Assembly (NCBI RefSeq): GCF_900547735.1
Contig: NZ_URHZ01000022.1
Coordinates: forward strand, 3,495-67,494
Direction of reading: 5' to 3'
DNA from: an uncultured Clostridium sp.
GTDB lineage: Bacteria > Bacillota > Clostridia > Lachnospirales > Lachnospiraceae
Length of the DNA stretch: 64,000 bases
The notes beneath the pieces are model-generated. The model was not told the DNA's origin. It did not search any database and worked only from the letters and a program-made list of their open reading frames with translations. Below, piece after piece: positions 33,107 through 41,179 of the stretch. The translations under genes and the position numbers were made by a program. Numbering within the stretch: position 1 is the stretch's first letter; each line of letters begins with the position of its first letter.

Positions 33107-33550
33107 CTACTCCCTGGCTATTATTTTGACGTAATGAACGCCATTTTTCTCTTCCATGTCCTCAACCATCCTGGAAATATTGCCGGTATCCGGCCTGACT
33201 TCCACGCTCAGAGTAAGCGAAGCCACATTATTGACCGGAATACTCTGATGAATGGTCAGGATATTCGCCTTATAAACCGCCACCGTGTGGAGAAGATCCG
33301 ACAACAGCCCCTGCTCATCGTCCATCTGCAGCACCAGCGTAATTGTTTTTCCCTTTGCATTATCGTAAAATGGGAAAATATCATCTTTGTACTTGTAGAA
33401 AGAACTCCTGCTGATTCCCACTTTCTCAGTGGCTTCCTGTATCGTGATTGCACGCTCCGATTCAATCAGTTTTTTCGCCTCAACCACCTTCAGCAGAACT
33501 TCAGGTACTGCTTTTTGTTTTAACACAAAATATTTTGTCTGCTCTTCCAT
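33107..33550 (-). CDS. pheB: ACT domain-containing protein, PheB/UPF0735 type
   Basis: A 147-residue protein with an N-terminal helix-turn-helix-like part (ITIQEATEKVGISRSSFYKYKDDIFPF) and a C-terminal ACT domain (ITLVLQMDDEQGLLSDLLHTVAVYKANILTIHQSIP). This matches the PheB/UPF0735 group, often found just before hom in Firmicutes. It probably senses an amino acid and acts as regulator of homoserine or aromatic synthesis; direct activity is not established. The start was set at the ATG after GGGGAG. Promoter at 33616. Confidence 0.88.
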   Translation of the reverse strand: MEEQTKYFVLKQKAVPEVLLKVVEAKKLIESERAITIQEATEKVGISRSSFYKYKDDIFPFYDNAKGKTITLVLQMDDEQGLLSDLLHTVAVYKANILTIHQSIPVNNVASLTLSVEVRPDTGNISRMVEDMEEKNGVHYVKIIARE

Positions 33551-33615
33551 ATTCACTCCCCTGTGCTGTATACCATCGTGTATGCTTGAGAAATACATTT
33601 GTATTCATAGCAAAG

Positions 33616-33644
33616 ATATTAACACATTTAAAATGCGGGTGCAA
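33616..33644 (-). promoter_or_regulatory. Sigma-A promoter of pheB-hom
   Basis: On the minus strand TTGCAC and TAATAT are separated by 17 bases. The 302-base gap 33551-33852 otherwise holds only the terminator at 33702. Confidence 0.78.
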
Positions 33645-33701
33645 TATCTTTTTTCAGGATTTTGTAGTTTTTATCCATGATTATTGTTTTTTATGCAATA
33701 C

Positions 33702-33745
33702 AAAAGAGAGAAAACAGCCGGGAAAAGCCGTTTTCTCTCTTAAAA
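33702..33745. terminator. Terminator downstream of nhaC
   Basis: AAGAGAGAAAAC and GTTTTCTCTCTT are perfect 12-base arms around 14 bases, with T-rich ends on the minus strand. It lies 108 bases past the nhaC stop and ahead of the pheB promoter. Confidence 0.82.
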
Positions 33746-33852
33746 TCAAGGGAATCATTCATGATAATACAGGATTCAGGAAATAACCCTCCCCAATCAT
33801 ACCGGTATCAAAACAGACTTCCGGCTCCAGATTTTTCTAAACCGTCCTCGTT

Positions 33853-35409
33853 TTATTCAAGAACAGTGTCTCCTGTCTGTGAACTCAGGGAAGCCAGCGC
33901 AGCAGCCGATTCCTCCATCAGCACAGCCGCTTCGGCGCAGAGTGACGGCTCCGGTTCCAGCGTCGGAGAACTTCCCTTACTACTGCCCCTGATCTTCCAG
34001 ACAGCCTCCGCATCATTACCGGGAACCGCCTTAAAGATAAAGATGCCGGCAACCGCACAGATAATACTGACGGCGATATTCACATAAGCGAACACAACAT
34101 ATGGTGCAAAACTCAGCGTCGTAAACCCAAACAGTCCCATGTAATAGATACAGCTCGTATTCCATGGCACGAGAGGCAGGATAATGGTGTTGGCCTCCTC
34201 AATGGTTCTGGAGAGTACGCTCCTGTGGATTTGCCTCTCATCGTAAATCTCTTTAAACATTGTCCCCATAAGAACTGCGGAGACATAAAAATTCGTAACC
34301 ACCATGACCGTGAAAATTCCGCATACCAGAGTGACCAGGATGGTGGCCGTATCCGATTTGACCGTCTTTGTGATTTTGGCTACGATTACGTGCAGGAATC
34401 CCGCTTCACTGAGTATCCCGCCCAGTCCCAGGGCAAGAACCGCGGTACAGATGGTCGACATCATGGAGGATATTCCTCCCTTGCTCAGCATCGTGTCCAC
34501 GATCTCCATCCCTGTATCCACCTTGACACCGTTAAAAATAACGGACAGCACTTCCGCCACTCCCGCATGCTGAACCACCATTGCAAGGACAAGCCCCGTA
34601 AAGCCGGAAATCAGGATGGCCAAAATAGCGGAGACCTTCTTAAGGCTGAGCACGACAATAAGGATAATGGGAATCAGCAGCAGAATGTTGAAATTATAAA
34701 GTCCTGCAAGCCCGCTTCTCACCGAATCGAGAACGGTCTGATCTAACGCAACCTGTGCGTATTTACTTCCGAGAAAGTAAAAAATTACAAGGCTGATAAG
34801 AAAAGACGGCCCCGTTGTATACAGCATGGAGCGCACGTGGTAATAAATATTGATATCACTGGCGCTGGAGGCCAGAATGGTTGAATCGGACAGCGGCGAA
34901 AGCTTATCTCCGAGGATTGAGCCGGATATGGCTGCGCCCGCAACCAGAGCCACCGGAATTCCCATGCTGGCCCCGATGCTGACGCAGGCCACGCCGACGG
35001 TGCCCGCCGTGCCCCAGGAGGAGCCGATACAGATTGACAGCAGGGAACACATGATAAAGGTCAGCGGAAGCAGCATCCGGGGTGTAATAATTCCCAGGCC
35101 GTAGTAAATCAGCATGGGAACCGTGCCGCATTTAATCCATGCTCCAATCAGGAGTCCCACAAACAGGAGGATCATGACACAGTCCATGGCCCGTTTCACG
35201 CCGCCCATCATCCCCTGCTCCAAATCCGCATAGCGGTATCCGGCCAGCATGGAGATAATAAGGACGAGGAAAATATTGACTACCAGAAGCGGGATTGTGG
35301 CAACTCCCGAAGTAATTCCCACCGTAAGAACCACGGCTATTACGGCAAGCACGGCGGCAGATAACAGCAGGCTGGGTTTTCCTGTTTCTCTTTTCATTTT
35401 CATCTTCAT
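33853..35409 (-). CDS. nhaC: NhaC-family Na+/H+ antiporter
   Basis: A 518-residue membrane protein with about 12 helices. Diagnostic regions are GAWIKCGTVPMLIYYGL, SLLSICIGSSWGTAGTVGVA, GAAISGSILGDKLSPLSDSTILAS and NTIILPLVPWNTSCIYYMG. It exchanges sodium for protons, or related substrates, at the membrane. The start was placed at the ATG following AAGGAG; an upstream frame would add 40 residues without support. A c-di-AMP riboswitch controls the gene (35585-35745), which fits osmotic and ion homeostasis. The C-terminal 50 residues are hydrophilic and variable. Confidence 0.92.
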   Translation of the reverse strand: MKMKMKRETGKPSLLLSAAVLAVIAVVLTVGITSGVATIPLLVVNIFLVLIISMLAGYRYADLEQGMMGGVKRAMDCVMILLFVGLLIGAWIKCGTVPMLIYYGLGIITPRMLLPLTFIMCSLLSICIGSSWGTAGTVGVACVSIGASMGIPVALVAGAAISGSILGDKLSPLSDSTILASSASDINIYYHVRSMLYTTGPSFLISLVIFYFLGSKYAQVALDQTVLDSVRSGLAGLYNFNILLLIPIILIVVLSLKKVSAILAILISGFTGLVLAMVVQHAGVAEVLSVIFNGVKVDTGMEIVDTMLSKGGISSMMSTICTAVLALGLGGILSEAGFLHVIVAKITKTVKSDTATILVTLVCGIFTVMVVTNFYVSAVLMGTMFKEIYDERQIHRSVLSRTIEEANTIILPLVPWNTSCIYYMGLFGFTTLSFAPYVVFAYVNIAVSIICAVAGIFIFKAVPGNDAEAVWKIRGSSKGSSPTLEPEPSLCAEAAVLMEESAAALASLSSQTGDTVLE

Positions 35410-35541
35410 ATTCAATCTCTCCTTCACTGAAAAACTCACAGAAAACAAAAAAAGCACCCGGATATACCGAGTGGCGAAGGTGGATGCAGGTCGAATACAT
35501 TGTCTGAGTTCAATCAGTCCCTGAAACAAAATAATGACTTT

Positions 35542-35573
35542 AAAAAGCGAAAGGCACGCCTTACGGGCCTCTC
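35542..35573 (-). terminator. Terminator of the c-di-AMP riboswitch
   Basis: On the minus strand GAGAGGC pairs with GCCTTTC (one G-U) around an 11-base loop, then GCTTTTT. It lies directly after the aptamer and ahead of the nhaC start, so it is the expression platform. Confidence 0.8.
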
Positions 35574-35584
35574 ACGGGCATCAG

Positions 35585-35745
35585 ACAAGGGCGCATAAAT
35601 GCGCTTACCCCTTCCTTCGCCTACGAGATTAGCTGACGGGTTCGGGGAAGAAGGTCCCCTATCGCCATAAAGGCGAATACACCCCAAAAATTGGTTCTCC
35701 CGCTGCCGCCGCCCGGTTTGCAGGCTGATGGCATTCGGCGTTATA
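35585..35745 (-). ncRNA. Cyclic di-AMP riboswitch (ydaO/yuaA type)
   Basis: On the minus strand the conserved blocks appear in order: GCCGAATGCC, GCAAACCGGG, GAGAACCAATTTTTGGGG, AACCCGTCAGCTAATCTC and GTAGGCGAAGGAAGGGG. The second half matches known ydaO aptamers almost base for base. Binding of c-di-AMP normally turns such genes off by favouring the terminator. Here the controlled gene is an NhaC sodium/proton antiporter. Confidence 0.95.
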
Positions 35746-35777
35746 TGTTTTCTGCTGTATATTCTGTTGTTAGTTAA

Positions 35778-35806
35778 ATTTTAACAAAATCGCCATCCAG
35801 ATTCAA
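35778..35806 (-). promoter_or_regulatory. Sigma-A promoter of the riboswitch-nhaC transcript
   Basis: On the minus strand TTGAAT and TAAAAT are separated by 17 bases. Transcription should begin near 35771, just before the aptamer. Confidence 0.82.
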
Positions 35807-35845
35807 GCATTTTTGGCAAATGTTAATATAAACTTAAATAAATAG

Positions 35846-35938
35846 GTTACTATTCACTCCGTGCCCAGTAACACGCTGAGCGATGCACAGAAACGGCAAA
35901 AAACGCCGCTTCGCGGAATACATCTGAGCATCATTAAC
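35846..35938. mobile_element. Internally deleted, decayed copy of the GTTACTGTTCAC element
   Basis: Begins GTTACTATTCACTCCGTGCCC and keeps the left interior of the family (ACACGCTGAGCGATGCACAG, CGGCAAAAA, TTCGCGGAATACAT). The right end has degenerated to ATCATTAAC. No flanking duplication is visible. It lies between the nhaC promoter and the prfB terminator. Confidence 0.7.
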
Positions 35939-35947
35939 AATTAATAC

Positions 35948-35990
35948 GCAAAAACGGGAGGAACGGCACATAGCCCGATTCCTCCCGTTT
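35948..35990 (-). terminator. Intrinsic terminator of secA-prfB
   Basis: On the minus strand AAACGGGAGGAA pairs perfectly with TTCCTCCCGTTT, with TTTTT at the end of the right arm. It lies 40 bases past the prfB stop. Confidence 0.88.
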
Positions 35991-36029
35991 ATTAAAACAA
36001 TATTATTTAATACATCGACGCCCCGCTGA

Positions 36030-37158
36030 TTACCGCTCCGGAGTCTCCTGGTTCTTCAGGCTGATCCATTTCAGGTAAGCGCTGATAAACAGATCAATGT
36101 CCCCGTCCATCACGGCATTGACGTTGCCGTTCTCGACATTGGTCCGGTGATCCTTAACCAATGTGTACGGCTGCATAACATAGGAACGGATCTGGTTTCC
36201 AAAGTTGATATCCTTAACGTCACCGCGGATATCGGAAAGTTTATCCGCGTTCTCCTGCTGCTTCAGCAGATAGAGCTTTGCCTTCAGCATCTGCATTGCC
36301 TTGTCCTTATTCTGGAACTGGGAACGCTCATTCTGGCACTGTACCACGATTCCGGTTGGAAGGTGGGTAATACGGATAGCGGATGACGTCTTATTAATAT
36401 GCTGTCCGCCGGCGCCGCTGGAGCGGTACGTATCAATCCGCAGATCGTCCTGGTTAATATCAATATCCAGATCTTCCTCGATATCAGGCATGACATCGCA
36501 GGACACGAATGAAGTCTGCCTCTTGCCTGCCGCATTGAAGGGTGAAATACGCACAAGACGGTGCACGCCCTTCTCCGATTTCAGATATCCGAAGGCATTC
36601 TCCCCGTTAATCTGAATCGTGATAGACTTGATTCCGGCCTCATCTCCGTCAAGGAAATCCAGTACCTCGGTCGTATAACCTTTCTTGTCGGCCCATCTCT
36701 GGTACATGCGGTACAGCATGCTGCACCAGTCCATGGCCTCGGTTCCTCCGGCTCCCGCATTCAGCTTCAATATGGCGTTACAGTTATCATACTCCCCTGA
36801 AAGCAGAGTCCTCGTCCTGATGTCCTCCAGACTGCCGATAAACTCATCCAGCATTTCCTGAATCTCCGGGATCATCGCAGGGTCGTTCTCCTCGTATCCC
36901 ATCTCTATCATTACCTGGATATCTTCGTACTGCTGTTCCAGATGGCGGTAAGTTTCTACCGTATCTTTTAAATTCTTTGCTTCTTTTACTGTTTTTGTGG
37001 ACCTGTCCGGATCGTCCCAGAATCCCGGTTCCTCCATGGATTTGTCCAGCTCATCGATTCGCTTTACCTTGTTATCCAGGTCAAAGTGAATCCCTCACTT
37101 CCACTAAAGTTTTATCATACGTCGATAACGTATATTTGAATTGATCTAATTCAACCAT
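36030..37158 (-). CDS. prfB: Peptide chain release factor 2, with programmed +1 frameshift
   Basis: Two frames make one protein of about 375 residues. A 25-codon first part starts at the ATG 37156-37158 and ends at an in-frame TGA (37081-37083). The second part is read after a +1 shift at CTT-TGA-C. RF2 releases peptides at UGA and UAA. The anticodon-like SPF motif lies in RISPFNAAG and the catalytic GGQ in SSGAGGQHINKT. The frameshift is the classic autoregulatory device: low RF2 lets the ribosome pause at UGA and slip. It follows secA, as in many Firmicutes. Confidence 0.95.
37080..37099 (-). promoter_or_regulatory. prfB programmed frameshift site
   Basis: On the minus strand an internal Shine-Dalgarno-like GTGAGGGA is followed by CTT TGA C. 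In E. coli the element is AGGGGG then CTT TGA C, so the layout is conserved with a weaker SD-like stretch. Confidence 0.93.
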
Positions 37159-37229
37159 AGCTTCACCCACTTTCAATTTTATATTTTTACAAATCTAACA
37201 TGATAAACTTATTAAATATCGGGACTTAA

Positions 37230-39887
37230 TCAGTTTTCCTCTTTCTTCTGTCCCTGAGGAAGAATCTGCATCTGAACCGTCTTATTCTTAAGCTCCGGGT
37301 TGGAACTCATCTCCTGCAGGATCTTACGGCCGCAGCACTGCTTGAATTTCTTGCCGGAACCGCATGGGCACGGATCGTTTGGATAAATCTTCTTTGCCTC
37401 ACGCTTCTTCGGAGCCTGAACGCTGCTGTCATCCTTATTCGTTCCCGTAACCTTGGCAGCCGGTTCACGTTCTACCTTCTGCTCCACGCGGATGTGGAAC
37501 AGGATACGTACTGTGTCTTCACGGATTGCGGCAGTCATACTGTCGAACATCTCATAGCCGCTCATCTTGTACTCGACAAGAGGATCTCTCTGGCCATATG
37601 CCTGGAGGCCGATGCCCTCGCGAAGCTGATCCATATCATCAATATGAGCCATCCACTTGGCATCGATTACTTTCAGAAGAATTACGCGCTCGATCTCACG
37701 GATCTGCTCTGCTTCCGGGAATTCCGCTTCCTTCTCTTCATAGAGTTTCGTGGCGGCTTCCTTCAGCATATGCTTTAACTCGTTCTTCTTCATATCCTTC
37801 TGATCATCGTTTAATGCGATGGTTGGAAGAGGAATAATCGGAAGCAGCAGTGAATTCAGTTCCGTCAGGTCCCAATCTTCCGTCCCCTGTTCATCAGAAA
37901 TGGACAAGTCCACTGCATTTTCTACAATATCCGTAATCATCTTCATAATTACGGTTCTCATGCTCTCGCCGTTCAATACGCGGCGGCGCTCGTCGTAGAT
38001 AACCTCACGCTGCTCGTTCATAACTTCGTCGTATTTAAGCAGATTTTCACGAATACCGTAGTTATTGGTCTCGATCTTCATCTGGGCTTTCTCAATGGCA
38101 TTCGACAGCATTTTGTGCTCGATCTGCTCGTTCTCCGGCACGCCCAATGCACTGAACATACTCATCAGCTTCTCAGAACCGAAGAGACGCATCAGATCAT
38201 CTTCCAGAGAAATATAGAAACGCGATTCACCCGGGTCTCCCTGACGTCCTGAACGTCCGCGTAACTGGTTGTCAATACGCCTGGACTCATGACGCTCCGT
38301 ACCGATAATCTTAAGTCCGCCGATGGCTTTCGCCTCGTCGTCCAGCTTGATATCCGTACCACGGCCGGCCATGTTGGTGGCAATGGTAACGGCGCCGTGT
38401 ACACCGGCATCTGCTACGATCTCAGCCTCCAGTTCATGGAACTTGGCGTTCAGTACTTTGTGTTTGATTCCGCGTCTTGTCAGCATCTTGCTTAAAAGTT
38501 CGGAAGTCTCAATGGTAATCGTGCCGACCAGGACAGGCTGTCCCTTCTCATGGGCTGCTACCACCTCATCCACTACTGCGTGGAATTTCTCTTTCTTCGT
38601 CTTGTAAACGGCATCATCTTTATCAATACGGATTACCGGCCTGTTGGTCGGAATCACGATAACGTCCATCTGATAGATGTTACGGAACTCCTTCTCCTCA
38701 GTCTGGGCCGTACCGGTCATACCCGATTTCTTTTTAAATTTATTAAAGAAGTTCTGGAACGTAATGGTCGCCAGCGTTCTGCTCTCGCGGCGTACATTGA
38801 CATGCTCTTTTGCCTCGATTGCCTGATGAAGTCCGTCGGAATAACGGCGGCCCGGCATAATACGTCCTGTAAATTCATCTACAATCAGGACCTCGTCATC
38901 TTTTACAACGTAGTCCTTATCGCGGAACATCAGGTTGTTGGCACGCAGCGCCAGGATGATGTTATGCTGAATCTCCAGGTTCTGAGGATCGGCAAGGTTT
39001 TCAATATGGAAGAATTCCTCTACCTTTTTAACGCCCTGCTCGGTCAGGTTGACTACCTTGTCCTTCTCATTGACAATGAAATCGCCCGACTCTTCAATCT
39101 CTTCCCCCATAATGGCGGCCATCTTCGTAAACTCGGCAGATTCTTCACCGCGTTCCAGCTGGCGTGCCAGGATGTCACAGACTTCATATAATTTAGTGGA
39201 TTTACCGCTCTGTCCGGAAATGATAAGCGGTGTTCTTGCCTCATCAATCAATACGGAGTCAACCTCATCGATGATGGCATAGTCCAGATTTCTCAGAACC
39301 ATCTGTTCCTTATATATAGCCATGTTGTCACGAAGGTAGTCGAAACCGAGTTCGTTGTTCGTAACATAGGTAATATCGCAGTTGTATGCCGCACGGCGCT
39401 CATCGGGCGTCATGGCATTCAGTACCACGCCGACGGAGAGTCCCAGGAATCTGTGGACCTCACCCATCCACTCGGCATCTCGTTTTGCCAGGTAATCATT
39501 GACCGTTACGATAAATACACCGTTTCCGGACAGCGCATTCAGATATGCCGGAGCCGTGGATACAAGTGTTTTACCTTCACCGGTCTTCATCTCGGCGATA
39601 CGTCCCTGATGTAAAACAATACCACCAATCAACTGGACCGGGTAGTGTTCCATGTTGAGGACACGCCTTGCCGCTTCTCTGATGGTGGCAAATGCCTCCG
39701 GCAGGATGTCGTCCAATGTTTCACCCTTCTCCAGACGCTCTTTGAACTTTCTGGTGTTGTCCTTCAGTTCTTCGTCCGTCAGCTTTTCCATCTCAGGTTT
39801 TAAAGCAACGATTTTATCCACAATGGGGTAAATCATCTTTAATTCACGCTCGCTGTGAGTTCCAAACATTTTCTCTATCAGATTCAT
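37230..39887 (-). CDS. secA: Protein translocase subunit SecA
   Basis: An 885-residue ATPase that drives protein export through SecYEG. Walker A is MKTGEGKTL near residue 105, DEVDSVLIDEARTPLIISG marks the DEAD motor, and RGTDIKLDD and QLRGRSGRQGDPG the second motor domain. The C-terminal zinc-binding tail CPCGSGKKFKQCCG is present, followed by a hydrophilic extension. Length is in the normal range. Promoter at 39987, and prfB follows after 71 bases. Confidence 0.97.
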   Translation of the reverse strand: MNLIEKMFGTHSERELKMIYPIVDKIVALKPEMEKLTDEELKDNTRKFKERLEKGETLDDILPEAFATIREAARRVLNMEHYPVQLIGGIVLHQGRIAEMKTGEGKTLVSTAPAYLNALSGNGVFIVTVNDYLAKRDAEWMGEVHRFLGLSVGVVLNAMTPDERRAAYNCDITYVTNNELGFDYLRDNMAIYKEQMVLRNLDYAIIDEVDSVLIDEARTPLIISGQSGKSTKLYEVCDILARQLERGEESAEFTKMAAIMGEEIEESGDFIVNEKDKVVNLTEQGVKKVEEFFHIENLADPQNLEIQHNIILALRANNLMFRDKDYVVKDDEVLIVDEFTGRIMPGRRYSDGLHQAIEAKEHVNVRRESRTLATITFQNFFNKFKKKSGMTGTAQTEEKEFRNIYQMDVIVIPTNRPVIRIDKDDAVYKTKKEKFHAVVDEVVAAHEKGQPVLVGTITIETSELLSKMLTRRGIKHKVLNAKFHELEAEIVADAGVHGAVTIATNMAGRGTDIKLDDEAKAIGGLKIIGTERHESRRIDNQLRGRSGRQGDPGESRFYISLEDDLMRLFGSEKLMSMFSALGVPENEQIEHKMLSNAIEKAQMKIETNNYGIRENLLKYDEVMNEQREVIYDERRRVLNGESMRTVIMKMITDIVENAVDLSISDEQGTEDWDLTELNSLLLPIIPLPTIALNDDQKDMKKNELKHMLKEAATKLYEEKEAEFPEAEQIREIERVILLKVIDAKWMAHIDDMDQLREGIGLQAYGQRDPLVEYKMSGYEMFDSMTAAIREDTVRILFHIRVEQKVEREPAAKVTGTNKDDSSVQAPKKREAKKIYPNDPCPCGSGKKFKQCCGRKILQEMSSNPELKNKTVQMQILPQGQKKEEN

Positions 39888-39986
39888 GCTTTACTCTCCT
39901 ATTTTCTATCATTATTTCTATTATCATCATTGCAAGCTCTTCTATTCATGCCAAAACTGCATACTTATAGTTATACAATCTTACTT

Positions 39987-40015
39987 ATTCTAACACTAAC
40001 AGGCGTTTTATTCAA
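39987..40015 (-). promoter_or_regulatory. Sigma-A promoter of secA
   Basis: On the minus strand TTGAAT and TAGAAT are separated by 17 bases, giving a leader of about 100 bases. Confidence 0.75.
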
Positions 40016-40141
40016 CGACTTCATAAATTTTTTACATTTTGTCCACATCCAATTAACGGTATCCTTATTTTTACAGTGACATAATTCGTCACATTATGGT
40101 AAACTTAGCAAATTGCACAAAAAACTTGTTCTATTCCCCAG

Positions 40142-40256
40142 TTATCCACATTATCCACACCGATTTCGTCGAAAATGTTGAAAAGTTATGCACACCGCAC
40201 CTTGTCCATTTTAGGGGAAAAAGCAGTTATACACCGACTTATCCACATTATCCACA
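40142..40256 (+). promoter_or_regulatory. Cluster of DnaA boxes between secA and hpf
   Basis: Five perfect TTATNCACA boxes all face the same way: 40142-40150, 40151-40159, 40186-40194 (TTATGCACA), 40239-40247 and 40248-40256. A one-mismatch box TTATACACC is at 40227-40235 and TTGTCCACA at 40039-40047. Two exact 18-bp head-to-tail doublets stand 97 bases apart. The surrounding 646-base gap is strongly AT-rich. No dnaA, dnaN or rpmH is nearby, so it is not the usual oriC setting. A DnaA-titration or DnaA-regulated site is more likely. Confidence 0.75.
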
Positions 40257-40473
40257 TCTTTTTTATGTTTATCATCATCTTTCCCCATCCAAAGTTCCCT
40301 ATCCGTTTTTTTGTGTATATCTCATAAACTTGCATATTTCGACAAAAAATACAAAGATTAGCCTTGACAGAATTTCTTTGTTTTAAACCGTTTTGCAATG
40401 GTTTTTTCTACAAATAATTTAAACTTTTTAGAAAAAATTAACAATAATTGTCTCGACAATTTTACTTTCATCA

Positions 40474-40502
40474 TTGAATTTATTGAATAAAAGTGGTATA
40501 CT
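40474..40502 (+). promoter_or_regulatory. Sigma-A promoter of hpf
   Basis: TTGAAT and TATACT are separated by 17 bases. The -10 ends 31 bases before the chosen ATG. Confidence 0.8.
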
Positions 40503-40533
40503 ATAAACATCCCAAGAAAAAGGAGCGATGTGT

Positions 40534-41061
40534 ATGCGTTATAAGATTACTGGAAGAAATATTAATGTTACCCCGGGGTTAAAGGCAGCAGTTGAGGAGA
40601 AAATCGGCAAATTAGAAAGATACTTCAATCAGGACACAGAAGCAATTGTCACATTAAGCGTTGAAAAAGAACGTCAGAAAATTGAAGTTACCATCCCTGT
40701 AAAAGGCACTATCATCCGTGCAGAGCAGGAAAGTAACGATATGTACGTATCCATTGATTTGGTAGAAGAAATTATCGAGCGCCAGCTCAAAAAATATAAG
40801 AACAAGATTGTCGACAAAAAACAGGCCGCCATCGCTTTCTCCGATTATTTTATGAATGAAGAATACGAATCAGATGATGAAGTAAAGATTGTCAAAGTGA
40901 AACGATTTGCAATGAAACCGATGGACCCCGAAGAGGCATGTGTACAGATGGAACTTCTCGGACATGCATTCTACGTATTCTTAAACTCCGAGACCGAGCA
41001 GGTCAATGTAGTTTACAAGAGAAAAGGCAACACCTACGGACTGATCGAGCCGGAGTTCTAA
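40534..41061 (+). CDS. hpf: Ribosome hibernation promoting factor, long form
   Basis: A 175-residue protein with an N-terminal S30AE/YfiA domain (about residues 1-100) that blocks the decoding centre and a C-terminal dimerisation domain (about 118-175, VKRFAMKPMDPEEACVQMELLGHAFYVFLN) that pairs two ribosomes into a 100S particle. Long Hpf is typical of Firmicutes. The ATG at 40534 is preferred over that at 40528, because AAGGAG is eight bases from the former and two from the latter. It is divergent from secA across the DnaA-box region and ends at a shared terminator. Confidence 0.95.
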   Translation: MRYKITGRNINVTPGLKAAVEEKIGKLERYFNQDTEAIVTLSVEKERQKIEVTIPVKGTIIRAEQESNDMYVSIDLVEEIIERQLKKYKNKIVDKKQAAIAFSDYFMNEEYESDDEVKIVKVKRFAMKPMDPEEACVQMELLGHAFYVFLNSETEQVNVVYKRKGNTYGLIEPEF

Positions 41062-41123
41062 CATCCGCTCTGATACTTTGAAAACAGAATCGGTACAAGC
41101 CTGACCCAGAATTGGGACAGACT

Positions 41124-41167
41124 GCAAAAGAGGAGAGAACCATGAATGTGGCTCTCTCCTCTTTTGC
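41124..41167. terminator. Bidirectional terminator between hpf and the pilus operon
   Basis: GCAAAAGAGGAGAG and CTCTCCTCTTTTGC are perfect 14-base arms with a 16-base loop. The T-rich stem end serves both the plus-strand hpf and the minus-strand pilus operon. Confidence 0.85.
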
Positions 41168-41179
41168 TGCGGCTGACAG

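Noticed and set aside
40039..40500. A chromosomal origin (oriC)
   Set aside because: DnaA boxes plus an AT-rich stretch look origin-like, but dnaA, dnaN and rpmH are absent and gene direction does not switch consistently on the two sides. Kept as a DnaA-box cluster only.
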